Assembly: GCA_043753895.1 (NCBI GenBank)
Contig: JAYUWK010000122.1
Span: 1-64,000 of the forward strand
DNA length: 64,000 nt
DNA from: WLMZ01 sp043753895
GTDB taxonomy: Bacteria > Actinomycetota > Acidimicrobiia > Acidimicrobiales > Ilumatobacteraceae
Reading direction: 5' to 3'
The translations under genes and the position numbers were made by a program. Positions within the stretch are counted from its first letter, which is position 1. Every line of letters starts with the position of its first letter. The notes under the pieces were generated by a model that made no database searches, was not told the origin of the DNA, and worked only from the letters and a program-made list of their open reading frames with translations. Positions 27,697-35,023 of the stretch are shown here, piece after piece.

Positions 27697-27716
27697 CGCG
27701 TTCTCATCGGGGCGGG

Positions 27717-28289
27717 TCAGCCGTCGCGCACGTCATCGCGAGCGACACCGCGAAACGCACGTGACAGCAATGGCGAATCTGCCTGCAGTAACCCACTGAG
27801 GTCGTCGGTCTCGTCGAAGACCGGCCGCCACGGCATGGCCTGGGTTTCGTCCACATCCGCCGGTGCTGACGGCACGAAATCGCCGACCAACACCTCGTCG
27901 ACTTGCACCTCGTCCGTCGAGTCGGCGCCGTCACCCCCGATCGCCGTCGGCCCAGCGTCGGCCTCGTCCTCGCCGGTGAAGACCAGCTGCGGCTCCGCCA
28001 TTTCCGAGTCAGAACGCCTGCGTGATGGCCGCTTGATCCGACGCAGCTCACTTGTTGCATCGTCGGAGGCCACACGGAACAGCCGTGGTCGCGCCTCGCG
28101 ACGATCGTCGAGCGTCCAGCCTCGTGGCACAACCATCGCGTCAGCGTGTCGACGACACACCATGCCAGTGCGCAGTGGCGCTCCACCCTCCGGAACGACC
28201 TCGAGCCAGACCAACAATTGGTCGGGATCCATGCCATAGGCAACAGCCGCTGGAGTCGAGCATCCAGGACGTTCACACAGACGAGTCAC
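27717..28289 (-). CDS. DUF3499-family protein
   Basis: 190 residues. The N-terminal third matches DUF3499, a family found in actinobacteria: TRLCERPGCSTPAAVAYGMD, then VCRRHADAMVVPRGW, a likely zinc-binding Cys/His set. The rest is acidic and low-complexity. The GTG at 28289 puts the Cys motif at the N-terminus as expected; a GTG at 28316 is an alternative. The function is unknown. Confidence 0.78.
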   Translation of the reverse strand: MTRLCERPGCSTPAAVAYGMDPDQLLVWLEVVPEGGAPLRTGMVCRRHADAMVVPRGWTLDDRREARPRLFRVASDDATSELRRIKRPSRRRSDSEMAEPQLVFTGEDEADAGPTAIGGDGADSTDEVQVDEVLVGDFVPSAPADVDETQAMPWRPVFDETDDLSGLLQADSPLLSRAFRGVARDDVRDG

Positions 28290-28505
28290 AGGCGTAACGG
28301 TACTACCCCACGTCACAGGAATCTGACTCTGCGAACCGCACCCTGCAGACAGGTGCGCCCGTGAACCGGCCGAGATCGGGTGATGCCAGAGAGCGCGCCT
28401 CATGAGCTAAGAACTACTTGTACAGCAACGCCCGCCATTCGATCGAGGACCTATGTCGATGCACTGGATTGTTTCCTCTGCAACTGTGACACGACTGAAA
28501 CAACC

Positions 28506-30311
28506 GTGATCCGGCGCAGACCATGGATCGGCGATATCGGTCTGGTCTCGATGCTCGCCGTCGCAGTCGCGGTGCGTCTGCCGCGTACGTGGACGGTGCT
28601 GGGCGATAACGCGCTGATGCGAATGTGGACCGATGCGGTCGGCACCGTGAACACACCACTCGTGGGCGGAGACGCTCGCTTCGGGTGGAATCACCTCGGC
28701 CCGTGGATCTTTTACCTGATGGCGATCCCGTATCGACTGATGGGTCGTTCCGCAGTCGGGCTCCTGGTGGGTGCAGCCCTCATCAACGTGGTCTCGTTCG
28801 TTGCCACGCTTCGTTGCGTTCGTTCCCTCGCCGGGCAACGGGTCGCTCGCGTGGTGGCAAGTTGTACCCTCATCTTTATCGTGACGGCGCAAGGCGACCG
28901 ATTGCTCGACCCGTGGAACCCATACGTGGTCCAGATGCCTTTTCTGCTGTCGTTGGTCACCTGCTGGGCGGTCCTCAATCGTCGGTGGCAGTGGCTGCCC
29001 TGGCTCGTCGGTGCGGGCAGTTTGTGCGTGCAGGGCCACATCACGTTCATTGCACCCGTCGCAGTCTTCTTCGTGGCGGCAGCGGTGTCCGTTGCGCGAG
29101 CGCCTCGGCTCGAGACGAGGACGGCAGTTCGACGCTCGGGGCTCGTCGCCATAATCGCGTGGCTACCGGCAGCAGTCGACCTGTTCATGCCCCAGGGTCA
29201 CAATCTCTACCGTGTTGCGCGCTTCTTCGTGCAACCATCCAAGGCGCCAACCAGTGGAATCTCGGGTGGGCTGCGCGTGGTGCTGCACGAGACTGGTCTC
29301 GGATCCAGCTGGCTCGGGGGCCACATCGGTCTGCGGCTCTTCAGCGACGCCTTCGATGGCGGACTTGGCCTTCTACCCGGTGTCGGGATCATTGCACTTG
29401 TTGCCGCAGGGCTCGCGTCTCGGAGACGCCAAGACGCTGCACTCGGCTCGCTGGTGCTCCTTCTCTCGATGCTCCTACCGGTCGCCGTGGTGGAGATGGC
29501 GCTTGGGCGAGGACCTCTGTATCCGTATCTGTTCGGGTGGGTGACCCTCGTCGGGATGATGTGTTGGGTGGCAGGCCTGATGGCGATGCTTCCCTTGCTG
29601 AACCAACGCGTCCTAGATAAAGCACTGACCGCTGGTGTCGTGTTCCTTGCGCTCACTTTGGTGTTCACCGGGGTCAATGCAGGCCTGCCACGGAGTCCGC
29701 GCGAGCGTCCCCAAGACGCAGGCATCGTTCGCGAGCTCGTGGCGCAAACCGAACGGGGACTGGTCCGCAGCACCGACTATCAACTCGCTCACGGCAACGA
29801 TAACTTCAGCTCGATCTATGAGATGGGCGTGATCGACTCGTTGCGAAACAACGGTTACCGCATCTCTGTCGAGCCAAGCGGTCGAGTGCTGTTCGGTCGA
29901 CACATGACCAACACGCTGGCGTGCTCCTACCCGGTTCTCAGCGTCATCGCCCAGTTCGAGAGCGCCGACGCAGGGGATCGAATCATTGCGCTCAGCGACC
30001 CGCTCAGTGCAGCCGAGCGGGCCCACGAGGCAGACCTGGTCGCTATGCTTATTGGTCGCTACAGCAACGATGGGTGGCCAGATGTGGCCGACATCATCCG
30101 ATTCGCTGAAGGGAACCAGGTGCTCGTTGCCGACGCCATTCATCCTGATCCAGCGCTCAGGCCGCGTGTGCGGGAACTGGCCGTGCTCCGCAGTCGGGGA
30201 CGCTCGATCGCCGTCACCGTCCGCGATGCCTCCGCCGCGGATCACTGCGACAGACCACCGGCGGCGCTGGCCGATGAACAAGAGCGGGCGATACCGGTCT
30301 CGAACCGATGA
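28506..30311 (+). CDS. Polytopic membrane protein, glycosyltransferase-C-like; 3' end altered
   Basis: About 600 residues with roughly ten hydrophobic segments in the first 420 and a soluble C-terminal domain. The shape resembles polyprenol-dependent GT-C glycosyltransferases: an Asp-containing first loop after RLPRTWTVLGDNAL, then repeated helices. No specific family could be assigned. The start is uncertain (GTG 28506 used; GTG/ATG at 28380/28383 possible). The last codons (AIPVSNR and the TGA) are encoded by a tRNA-Val remnant, so the natural C-terminus was probably changed by integration. Confidence 0.65.
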   Translation: MIRRRPWIGDIGLVSMLAVAVAVRLPRTWTVLGDNALMRMWTDAVGTVNTPLVGGDARFGWNHLGPWIFYLMAIPYRLMGRSAVGLLVGAALINVVSFVATLRCVRSLAGQRVARVVASCTLIFIVTAQGDRLLDPWNPYVVQMPFLLSLVTCWAVLNRRWQWLPWLVGAGSLCVQGHITFIAPVAVFFVAAAVSVARAPRLETRTAVRRSGLVAIIAWLPAAVDLFMPQGHNLYRVARFFVQPSKAPTSGISGGLRVVLHETGLGSSWLGGHIGLRLFSDAFDGGLGLLPGVGIIALVAAGLASRRRQDAALGSLVLLLSMLLPVAVVEMALGRGPLYPYLFGWVTLVGMMCWVAGLMAMLPLLNQRVLDKALTAGVVFLALTLVFTGVNAGLPRSPRERPQDAGIVRELVAQTERGLVRSTDYQLAHGNDNFSSIYEMGVIDSLRNNGYRISVEPSGRVLFGRHMTNTLACSYPVLSVIAQFESADAGDRIIALSDPLSAAERAHEADLVAMLIGRYSNDGWPDVADIIRFAEGNQVLVADAIHPDPALRPRVRELAVLRSRGRSIAVTVRDASAADHCDRPPAALADEQERAIPVSNR

Positions 30312-30326
30312 CTTCTACGGTGTGAA
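30286..30326 (-). repeat. tRNA-Val 3'-half remnant (attL-like copy)
   Basis: This 41-base stretch is identical, except for one base, to 31444-31484, which is nucleotides 32-72 of the tRNA-Val gene in the same orientation. It includes the T-arm, variable loop, 3' side of the anticodon stem and the anticodon loop, but no 5' half. The single mismatch (T for C at 30313) lies in the variable loop. Such a pair is the standard footprint of site-specific integration at a tRNA 3' end. Confidence 0.88.
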
Positions 30327-30710
30327 AGCGAAACATGCCAGGTCCTTCTCCTTCTGGACGAGGGAGCGCAACACGCAGAACTCGTTGCCCTCCGGGTCGG
30401 CCATGACCACCCATGTGACGTCGGCTTGCCCAATGTCGATGCGTCGCGCCCCGAGACCCTCCAGTCGCTGGACTTCTGCTTGCTGGTCGTGGTCGGGACG
30501 AAGATCAAAGTGAACTCTGTTCTTGGCGGCTTTCCTGCTATGGGAGGGCATCAGGGCGAGCCGACGCCCAGATCCATCCGTCGCTGCGAGCAGATGTCCG
30601 CCAGAGGGTCCGGTCCAAACATGTTCGAAGTCGAGCGCCTGGCACCAGAACGCGGTCATCGCATCAAGGTCGAGACAGTCGATCAGAACGCAGTCGATGA
30701 CAAGCGACAT
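30315..30710 (-). CDS. VOC-family (glyoxalase-like) protein on the tRNA-Val island
   Basis: 131 residues with the vicinal-oxygen-chelate pattern of two beta-alpha-beta-beta-beta modules: LVIDCVLIDCLDLDAMTAFW at the start, then NRVHFDLRPDHDQQAEVQRL, and VVMADPEGNEFCVLR at the end. AAGGA lies nine bases before the ATG at 30710. The C-terminal codons and the TAG stop are read through the tRNA-Val remnant, so the final FAFTP is tRNA-derived sequence. The ligand and activity are unknown. Confidence 0.82.
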   Translation of the reverse strand: MSLVIDCVLIDCLDLDAMTAFWCQALDFEHVWTGPSGGHLLAATDGSGRRLALMPSHSRKAAKNRVHFDLRPDHDQQAEVQRLEGLGARRIDIGQADVTWVVMADPEGNEFCVLRSLVQKEKDLACFAFTP

Positions 30711-30985
30711 GCGGTCATCCTTGCAGGGCAAGCGGTGCTGCTCATGGCATTTCCCGAACGCCCCGGCCGGGACGGGGCCAGCTCGGGTGCGCACAGATCG
30801 CAGAGCCTCCGATCGCCGACGACGCAGAAGCTGTCGCCCGTGTCCGAGGCGACAGCGTCAACCAACTCATCATCGACGCGCTCGCAGCCGAAATTGAACG
30901 CGTCCGCTCAGACGCCGACTTCACCGCCCGGGCCAAGAAGCTGCTCGAGCGCGACCGGGAGATCCTCGACCGCCTCGCGAAGTGA
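30701..30985 (+). pseudogene. Antitoxin-like frame lacking a start codon
   Basis: From about 30797 the frame reads ADDAEAVARVRGDSVNQLII, then a charged helix ending KKLLERDREILDRLAK and TGA at 30983-30985, which overlaps the toxin GTG as GTGA. This looks like the C-terminal two thirds of a small antitoxin with a DNA-binding N-terminus. The frame is open back to 30701 but has no ATG, GTG, TTG or CTG. The natural 5' end therefore seems lost or frameshifted; an ATG at 30744 exists in another frame. Confidence refers to the remnant being an antitoxin. Confidence 0.6.
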
Positions 30986-31383
30986 CCCGGTACCTTCGCC
31001 TCGCTGAGTTCTGGTATCTCGCGGAGCACGTCACAGGCATCGACGCCGCAACGCTCATCAAGGCCAGCTGCGTCGAACTCGCCGACTTGGCGCTCCACGC
31101 ACCGCAAGCCGGATTCGGCGACACCGACTTCTACCCAGACCCATATGACAAGGCAGCGGTGCTCGCCTGTCGGATCGCGTGGAACCATCCGCTGCCTGAC
31201 GGCAACAAGCGAGCGGCATGGGCATGCCTCGTGCTGTTCATTGACCTCAACAACGGGTCATGGCACGACGAGAATCCCGACCCTGACGACGCCGTCGAAG
31301 CGATGCTCGCGGTTGCGGCACGGGAGATCGACGAGGCGTGGCTCGCGATCTGGCTTCGCGCACGGGTCACGTTCCGAACCTGA
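30982..31383 (+). CDS. doc: Doc-type toxin (Fic-fold, death-on-curing family)
   Basis: 133 residues. The Fic/Doc signature HPLPDGNKRAAW lies near residue 70, matching the Doc consensus HxFx(D/N)GNKR. The N-terminus reads LRLAEFWYLAEHVTGIDA. Doc kinases phosphorylate EF-Tu and block translation when the partner antitoxin is absent. The GTG at 30982 is coupled to the stop of the upstream antitoxin remnant. The toxin looks intact although the antitoxin does not. It lies inside the tRNA-Val-flanked insertion. Confidence 0.87.
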   Translation: MTRYLRLAEFWYLAEHVTGIDAATLIKASCVELADLALHAPQAGFGDTDFYPDPYDKAAVLACRIAWNHPLPDGNKRAAWACLVLFIDLNNGSWHDENPDPDDAVEAMLAVAAREIDEAWLAIWLRARVTFRT

Positions 31384-31432
31384 GTCCGGAGCCCGCTCGG
31401 TAATGACCGATCGAAATCGCTCGCGCGGCAGC

Positions 31433-31444
31433 ACTTCTACGGTG
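31433..31444 (-). repeat. Third short tRNA-Val-derived fragment
   Basis: ACTTCTACGGTG here repeats 30311-30322 exactly, including the T that distinguishes the remnant from the functional tRNA. It abuts the 3' end of the intact tRNA-Val. It may record a second, nested recombination event at this site, but twelve bases could also arise by chance. Confidence 0.4.
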
Positions 31445-31515
31445 GGCGATACCGGTCTCGAACCGATGACCTCTACGGTGTGAACGTAGCGCTCTACCAA
31501 CTGAGCTAATCGCCC
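31443..31515 (-). tRNA. tRNA-Val (CAC)
   Basis: The minus strand folds as a 73-nt tRNA: acceptor GGGCGAT/ATCGCCC, D-arm GCTC...GAGC, anticodon stem CTACG/CGTAG with loop TTCACAC (anticodon CAC), T-loop TTCGAGA, discriminator A. CCA is not encoded. Its 3' half is duplicated at 30286-30326, so this copy is the reconstituted side (attR-like) of an integration. Confidence 0.95.
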
Positions 31516-31530
31516 GAAGGCGCTCATATG

Positions 31531-31590
31531 GTAGCAGCGACTCTGGCGAGTCGCCTACCCGCCAAGCTGCCGCTACACACCGATAGCGGC
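31531..31590 (-). terminator. Two hairpins between the J-domain gene and tRNA-Val
   Basis: GCGACTC/GAGTCGC (31537-31554, 4-base loop), extended by GTAG/CTAC across a 2-base bulge, and GCCGCTA/TAGCGGC (31569-31590, 8-base loop). Both lie between the stop of the minus-strand J-domain gene and the tRNA. Neither has a T-run, so termination is possible but not certain. Confidence 0.4.
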
Positions 31591-31625
31591 TTGCGCCAAG
31601 GTCGCGGCAGCCAACGCGCGCAGCG

Positions 31626-32195
31626 TCAGCTTGAGTTCGCCATTCGCACGCAGACCTGCCCCATACCCTGTCGATCGCGATGGCTTTCCGTGCCCTGTCC
31701 GCACACGGCATCGAACGAAATCAGCGAATCGACCACGCCTTGATTGGTGCCGTTACATGCCACCTCAATGGCGTCACCGTTGTCTGCAATGTTCACACAC
31801 GAACCCGCCTCGATGAGGTTGTCCGGCTTGGCGGGCTGGCCTGGCTTGGTGAAGGCCGCGTTCACCAACACGAATCCAATGCCCAGACCAGCGATCACCA
31901 GCATGAATCTCCATGGAAAACGAGCGGGCTGGTAGACGGTCGCCATCACCGGAGATGGAGCAGGCGCATCGCGCTGCGGACCCGGACGCCCCGCAGGGGA
32001 AGACGCGGGGCCGCGCTGCGTATCGAGCCGCGCGTCGTAGACAGCTCGGCGCGACGAATCTGACAAGATGCGCCAGGCCTCATTGATGCGGGCCATATCG
32101 GTCGCGGACGCGTCGCCTCTGGCATCGGGGTGGTAACGACGAGCCATGTTGCGATACGCATCACGGATCTCGTCCCGCGTAGCAGTGGGTTGCAC
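31626..32195 (-). CDS. J-domain (DnaJ-like) membrane-anchored protein, start codon uncertain
   Basis: An N-terminal J domain with the HPD motif (ARRYHPDARGD) is followed by a Pro/Ala-rich linker, one membrane segment (WRFMLVIAGLGIGFVLVNAA) and a small extracytoplasmic domain with three Cys (SCVNIADNGDAIEVACNGTN, then FDAVCGQG). The J domain actually begins upstream at DHYECLGV, but in that frame only GTC and ATC codons lie between the TAA at about 32232 and the GTG at 32195. The GTG start therefore loses the first ten residues of helix I. It may recruit DnaK to the membrane. Confidence 0.72.
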   Translation of the reverse strand: MQPTATRDEIRDAYRNMARRYHPDARGDASATDMARINEAWRILSDSSRRAVYDARLDTQRGPASSPAGRPGPQRDAPAPSPVMATVYQPARFPWRFMLVIAGLGIGFVLVNAAFTKPGQPAKPDNLIEAGSCVNIADNGDAIEVACNGTNQGVVDSLISFDAVCGQGTESHRDRQGMGQVCVRMANSS

Positions 32196-32284
32196 ACCGA
32201 GGCATTCGTAGTGGTCGCTGATGACCCAACGTTAGGGCCGCGACGGCCCATCTGTCCCGCCGAACCCCGGTTGTTGCAAGCGAA

Positions 32285-33208
32285 TCAGTAACCCAGATCG
32301 GGGTAGACGCGACCCATCAGTTCTGCGCCACGCGCAAAAAGGCGCACATTGCGGGTGATCCGCTCGGCGAGCAACGGAACACCCATCTCTGGTGTGTTCC
32401 CGACGTGCGGTGTGATGATGCAGTTCGGCATGGTCCAGAGCGGATGACCATCGGGCAACGGCTCAGGGTGCGTCACATCGAGGCCGGCTCCGCCGATGAC
32501 GTTGTTCTGCAGCGCCCACACGAGCTCATCGGTGACGATATGACGACCGCGGGCCACGTTGACCAGCCATGCGTGTGGCTCCATCATCTCGAGTTCGCTG
32601 CGCGAGATCATTCCCTCGGTGTCTGGTGTGAGCGACAGCGCGAGCACGACAAGGTCGGCTCCCGGCAGACAATCGGCGTATCGATCGGCCTCGACCACGG
32701 AATCGGCACCGTCCATGTCCTGCACGTGGTTGCGCACGACGGTGACGTGGCAGTCGAACGGCTTGAGCAGACGTAACAACGCTTCGGTGATACCGCCGCC
32801 ACCCAGGATCGTGACACGGGCGCCGATCAGGTTGGCACCTTGCGGTCCGCTCCATGTGGACGCTCTGGCGTACGTGCCGAGACCGCGCATACCGGCGAGC
32901 GCCAGCGACAGTGCCAGCTCCGCGCACGGATCGGCGTACACGCCCTTGCCACATGTCCACACCCGATCGTCGTCGATGAGGTGCGCCAATATCTCGATGC
33001 CTGCGAACGGTAACTGCACCCAGCGGACGTGATCAGCGTCGGTCATCGCATCGGCGAGCGCATTGGCATCCTGCGCGTCGGCCCACACCAACGCCTCGGC
33101 ATCGGCCACTGCGACAACTTCACCACCTCCTGCCGTGATGGCATCGGCCATCCATGAGGGAGCAGATGATGGCCCGAGCGCGACACGGGGCGCAATGGTG
33201 CTTGGCAT
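32285..33208 (-). CDS. D-isomer-specific 2-hydroxyacid dehydrogenase
   Basis: NAD(P)-dependent oxidoreductase of 307 residues. The Rossmann motif is ARVTILGGGGITEALLRLL, the catalytic Arg is in LVNVARGRHIVTDEL, the Glu in LDVTHPEPLP, and the His in NCIITPHVGNTPEM. It probably reduces a 2-keto acid, but the substrate (glyoxylate, hydroxypyruvate or other) cannot be told. It lies just downstream of the polyamine ABC genes, on the same strand. Confidence 0.88.
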   Translation of the reverse strand: MPSTIAPRVALGPSSAPSWMADAITAGGGEVVAVADAEALVWADAQDANALADAMTDADHVRWVQLPFAGIEILAHLIDDDRVWTCGKGVYADPCAELALSLALAGMRGLGTYARASTWSGPQGANLIGARVTILGGGGITEALLRLLKPFDCHVTVVRNHVQDMDGADSVVEADRYADCLPGADLVVLALSLTPDTEGMISRSELEMMEPHAWLVNVARGRHIVTDELVWALQNNVIGGAGLDVTHPEPLPDGHPLWTMPNCIITPHVGNTPEMGVPLLAERITRNVRLFARGAELMGRVYPDLGY

Positions 33209-33245
33209 GATGACGAAACGCTAGCCGGTCACAGATCGGCTGGCA

Positions 33246-34073
33246 TCAGTTGCCAGTGAACGTGGCCGCAATCTCGGTGCCAGACTGCCCACCCCGACGG
33301 AGCACCAGAGCCACCACGCCGACTGCGGCCAACGTGCTGGCGATGAAGAGCGTGGCCATCGCCGCAACCTCGGGGCGGATGATGCCCCCGGACAGTCCGA
33401 ACACATAGTTGGGAAACGTCGTGACGCCGGCCGGGCTGACGAAGCTCGTGGACACCACATTGTCGAGGCTCAGTGTGAACGCCAACATGCCACCCGCCAG
33501 CACCGCGGGCATGACGAGTGGCAACGTGACCTCGAAGAACGCCCGAGCCGGAGTCGCAAAGAGATCGGCCGCGGCCTCTTCGAGACGTGCGTCGAGCCCA
33601 GCCACGCGGGCCCGCACGATGAGCGTGACCACGGCTGAGCTGAACACAGTATGCACGAGCACGATGGGCGTGAGCCCGGTACGGAAAGGCCCGCCGAGGA
33701 GCACGAACCAACTCAGCTGACCGGCACCATCGACGATCTCGGGGGTGACCAAGATGAGCAGGATGATGCCCACGAATCCCGCTGTCCATCGGCCGGGTCG
33801 CCGAGCGAGGGCCAATCCGGCGAACGTGCCGAGTACCAGCGCGAGGGCAGTGCTGATGAAGGCGACCTCGAGCGACACACGCAACGACGACGTGAGGCTG
33901 GTGTTCTGCATCATGTGACCCCACCAGCGCGTGGAGAAGTGAGTCCACTTGAAGATGCTCTTGTAGTCGTTGAACGACATCGCCACCAAGAACGCAATGG
34001 GAGTGAACAGGAACACGATGACCGCGCCGGTCCACACGCCGAGCGCAGACGACACGGTGAAAAAACGCTTCAT
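33246..34073 (-). CDS. potC: Polyamine-type ABC transporter permease (PotC-like)
   Basis: Inner-membrane permease of 275 residues with about six helices. The EAA loop reads LEEAAADLFATPARAFFEVTLPLVMPAVLAGG in sense and marks the ATPase contact site. The N-terminus LFTPIAFLVAMSFNDYKS is typical of spermidine/putrescine PotC. The ATG at 34073 overlaps the potB stop as ATGA. It is the last gene of a potA-potD-potB-potC order on the minus strand. Confidence 0.88.
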   Translation of the reverse strand: MKRFFTVSSALGVWTGAVIVFLFTPIAFLVAMSFNDYKSIFKWTHFSTRWWGHMMQNTSLTSSLRVSLEVAFISTALALVLGTFAGLALARRPGRWTAGFVGIILLILVTPEIVDGAGQLSWFVLLGGPFRTGLTPIVLVHTVFSSAVVTLIVRARVAGLDARLEEAAADLFATPARAFFEVTLPLVMPAVLAGGMLAFTLSLDNVVSTSFVSPAGVTTFPNYVFGLSGGIIRPEVAAMATLFIASTLAAVGVVALVLRRGGQSGTEIAATFTGN

Positions 34074-35020
34074 CGCTGCACCACGCGCACCGCGCGGCTG
34101 CGCTGGCGGATTCGCGCCATGAACCAGAAACAGCCGGCGATAACTCCCAGCACGAGCAGGATCGAAATGATCAACGACACCGCGATTGCCGAACCGGACG
34201 CTGCGTCTTGTGCCTTGAAGTACTGGTTGGCGACTTCGGCACCGATCATGTTGCCCTTCGCTCCTCCCAGCAGCGCCGCGGTCACATAGTCGCCCGACAA
34301 CGGCACGAACACCAGGATCAGACCGGCCACAATGCCGGGGCCCGCCAACGGCAAGGTCACCTGCATGAGCGTGCGCAGGCGATCTGCGCCCAGGTCCTTC
34401 GACGCCTCGCGCAGATGTAATTCGACGCGATCGAGTGCCACCCACAATGGGAAGATCATCAGCGGTAGATAGTTGTAGACGATGGCCAACTGCACCGCTG
34501 CACGCGTATCGAGGATCTGGATCGGCCCACTGCGCAACGCCAGACCGAAGGTGAACCAATGGCCCGACTGCAAGAAGTTCGAGACAAAACCCTGCGGCTG
34601 CAGCACGATGCGCCAGGCAAGCGTGCGCAACAGGAAGTTCACGAAGAACGGCACCATCAACAACGCAAGTACCGCCGTCTTGGCCTTCGGACCGAGTTTG
34701 AAGGCAAGGAAGTAGGCCACCGGCAGGCTGATGATCAGGCAGAGCACGGTGCCCAGGATCGACGTGAACATCGTCTGGCGGAGCAGCGAACGGAACGAAC
34801 CGCTGATGACCTCGTGATAGCGGTCGAGGCTCGGCGAGCTGAGATCAACCTTGCCCGGTGTGCCGGCGACCTTGCGACCGAAGCTGTTGACCACCACGAG
34901 CGCCACCGGTACGACGAAGAGGAACGCGTACCAGACGAACGAGGGAATCGCGAGTAGGAACTTCGGAGTGCGCAACGAGGTCCGTTGCTTGGGGGGCTTC
35001 GTGCCCAGTGCTGCCGTCAT
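34070..35020 (-). CDS. potB: Polyamine-type ABC transporter permease (PotB-like)
   Basis: 316 residues with six membrane helices and the EAA motif LREASKDLGADRLRTLMQVTLPLAGPGIVAG near residue 215. The N-terminal FVWYAFLFVVPVALVVVNSF and MVPFFVNFLLRTLAWRIVL match PotB/PotH. It pairs with PotC to form the channel. It starts three bases after potD ends. Confidence 0.88.
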   Translation of the reverse strand: MTAALGTKPPKQRTSLRTPKFLLAIPSFVWYAFLFVVPVALVVVNSFGRKVAGTPGKVDLSSPSLDRYHEVISGSFRSLLRQTMFTSILGTVLCLIISLPVAYFLAFKLGPKAKTAVLALLMVPFFVNFLLRTLAWRIVLQPQGFVSNFLQSGHWFTFGLALRSGPIQILDTRAAVQLAIVYNYLPLMIFPLWVALDRVELHLREASKDLGADRLRTLMQVTLPLAGPGIVAGLILVFVPLSGDYVTAALLGGAKGNMIGAEVANQYFKAQDAASGSAIAVSLIISILLVLGVIAGCFWFMARIRQRSRAVRVVQR

Positions 35021-35023
35021 CGA

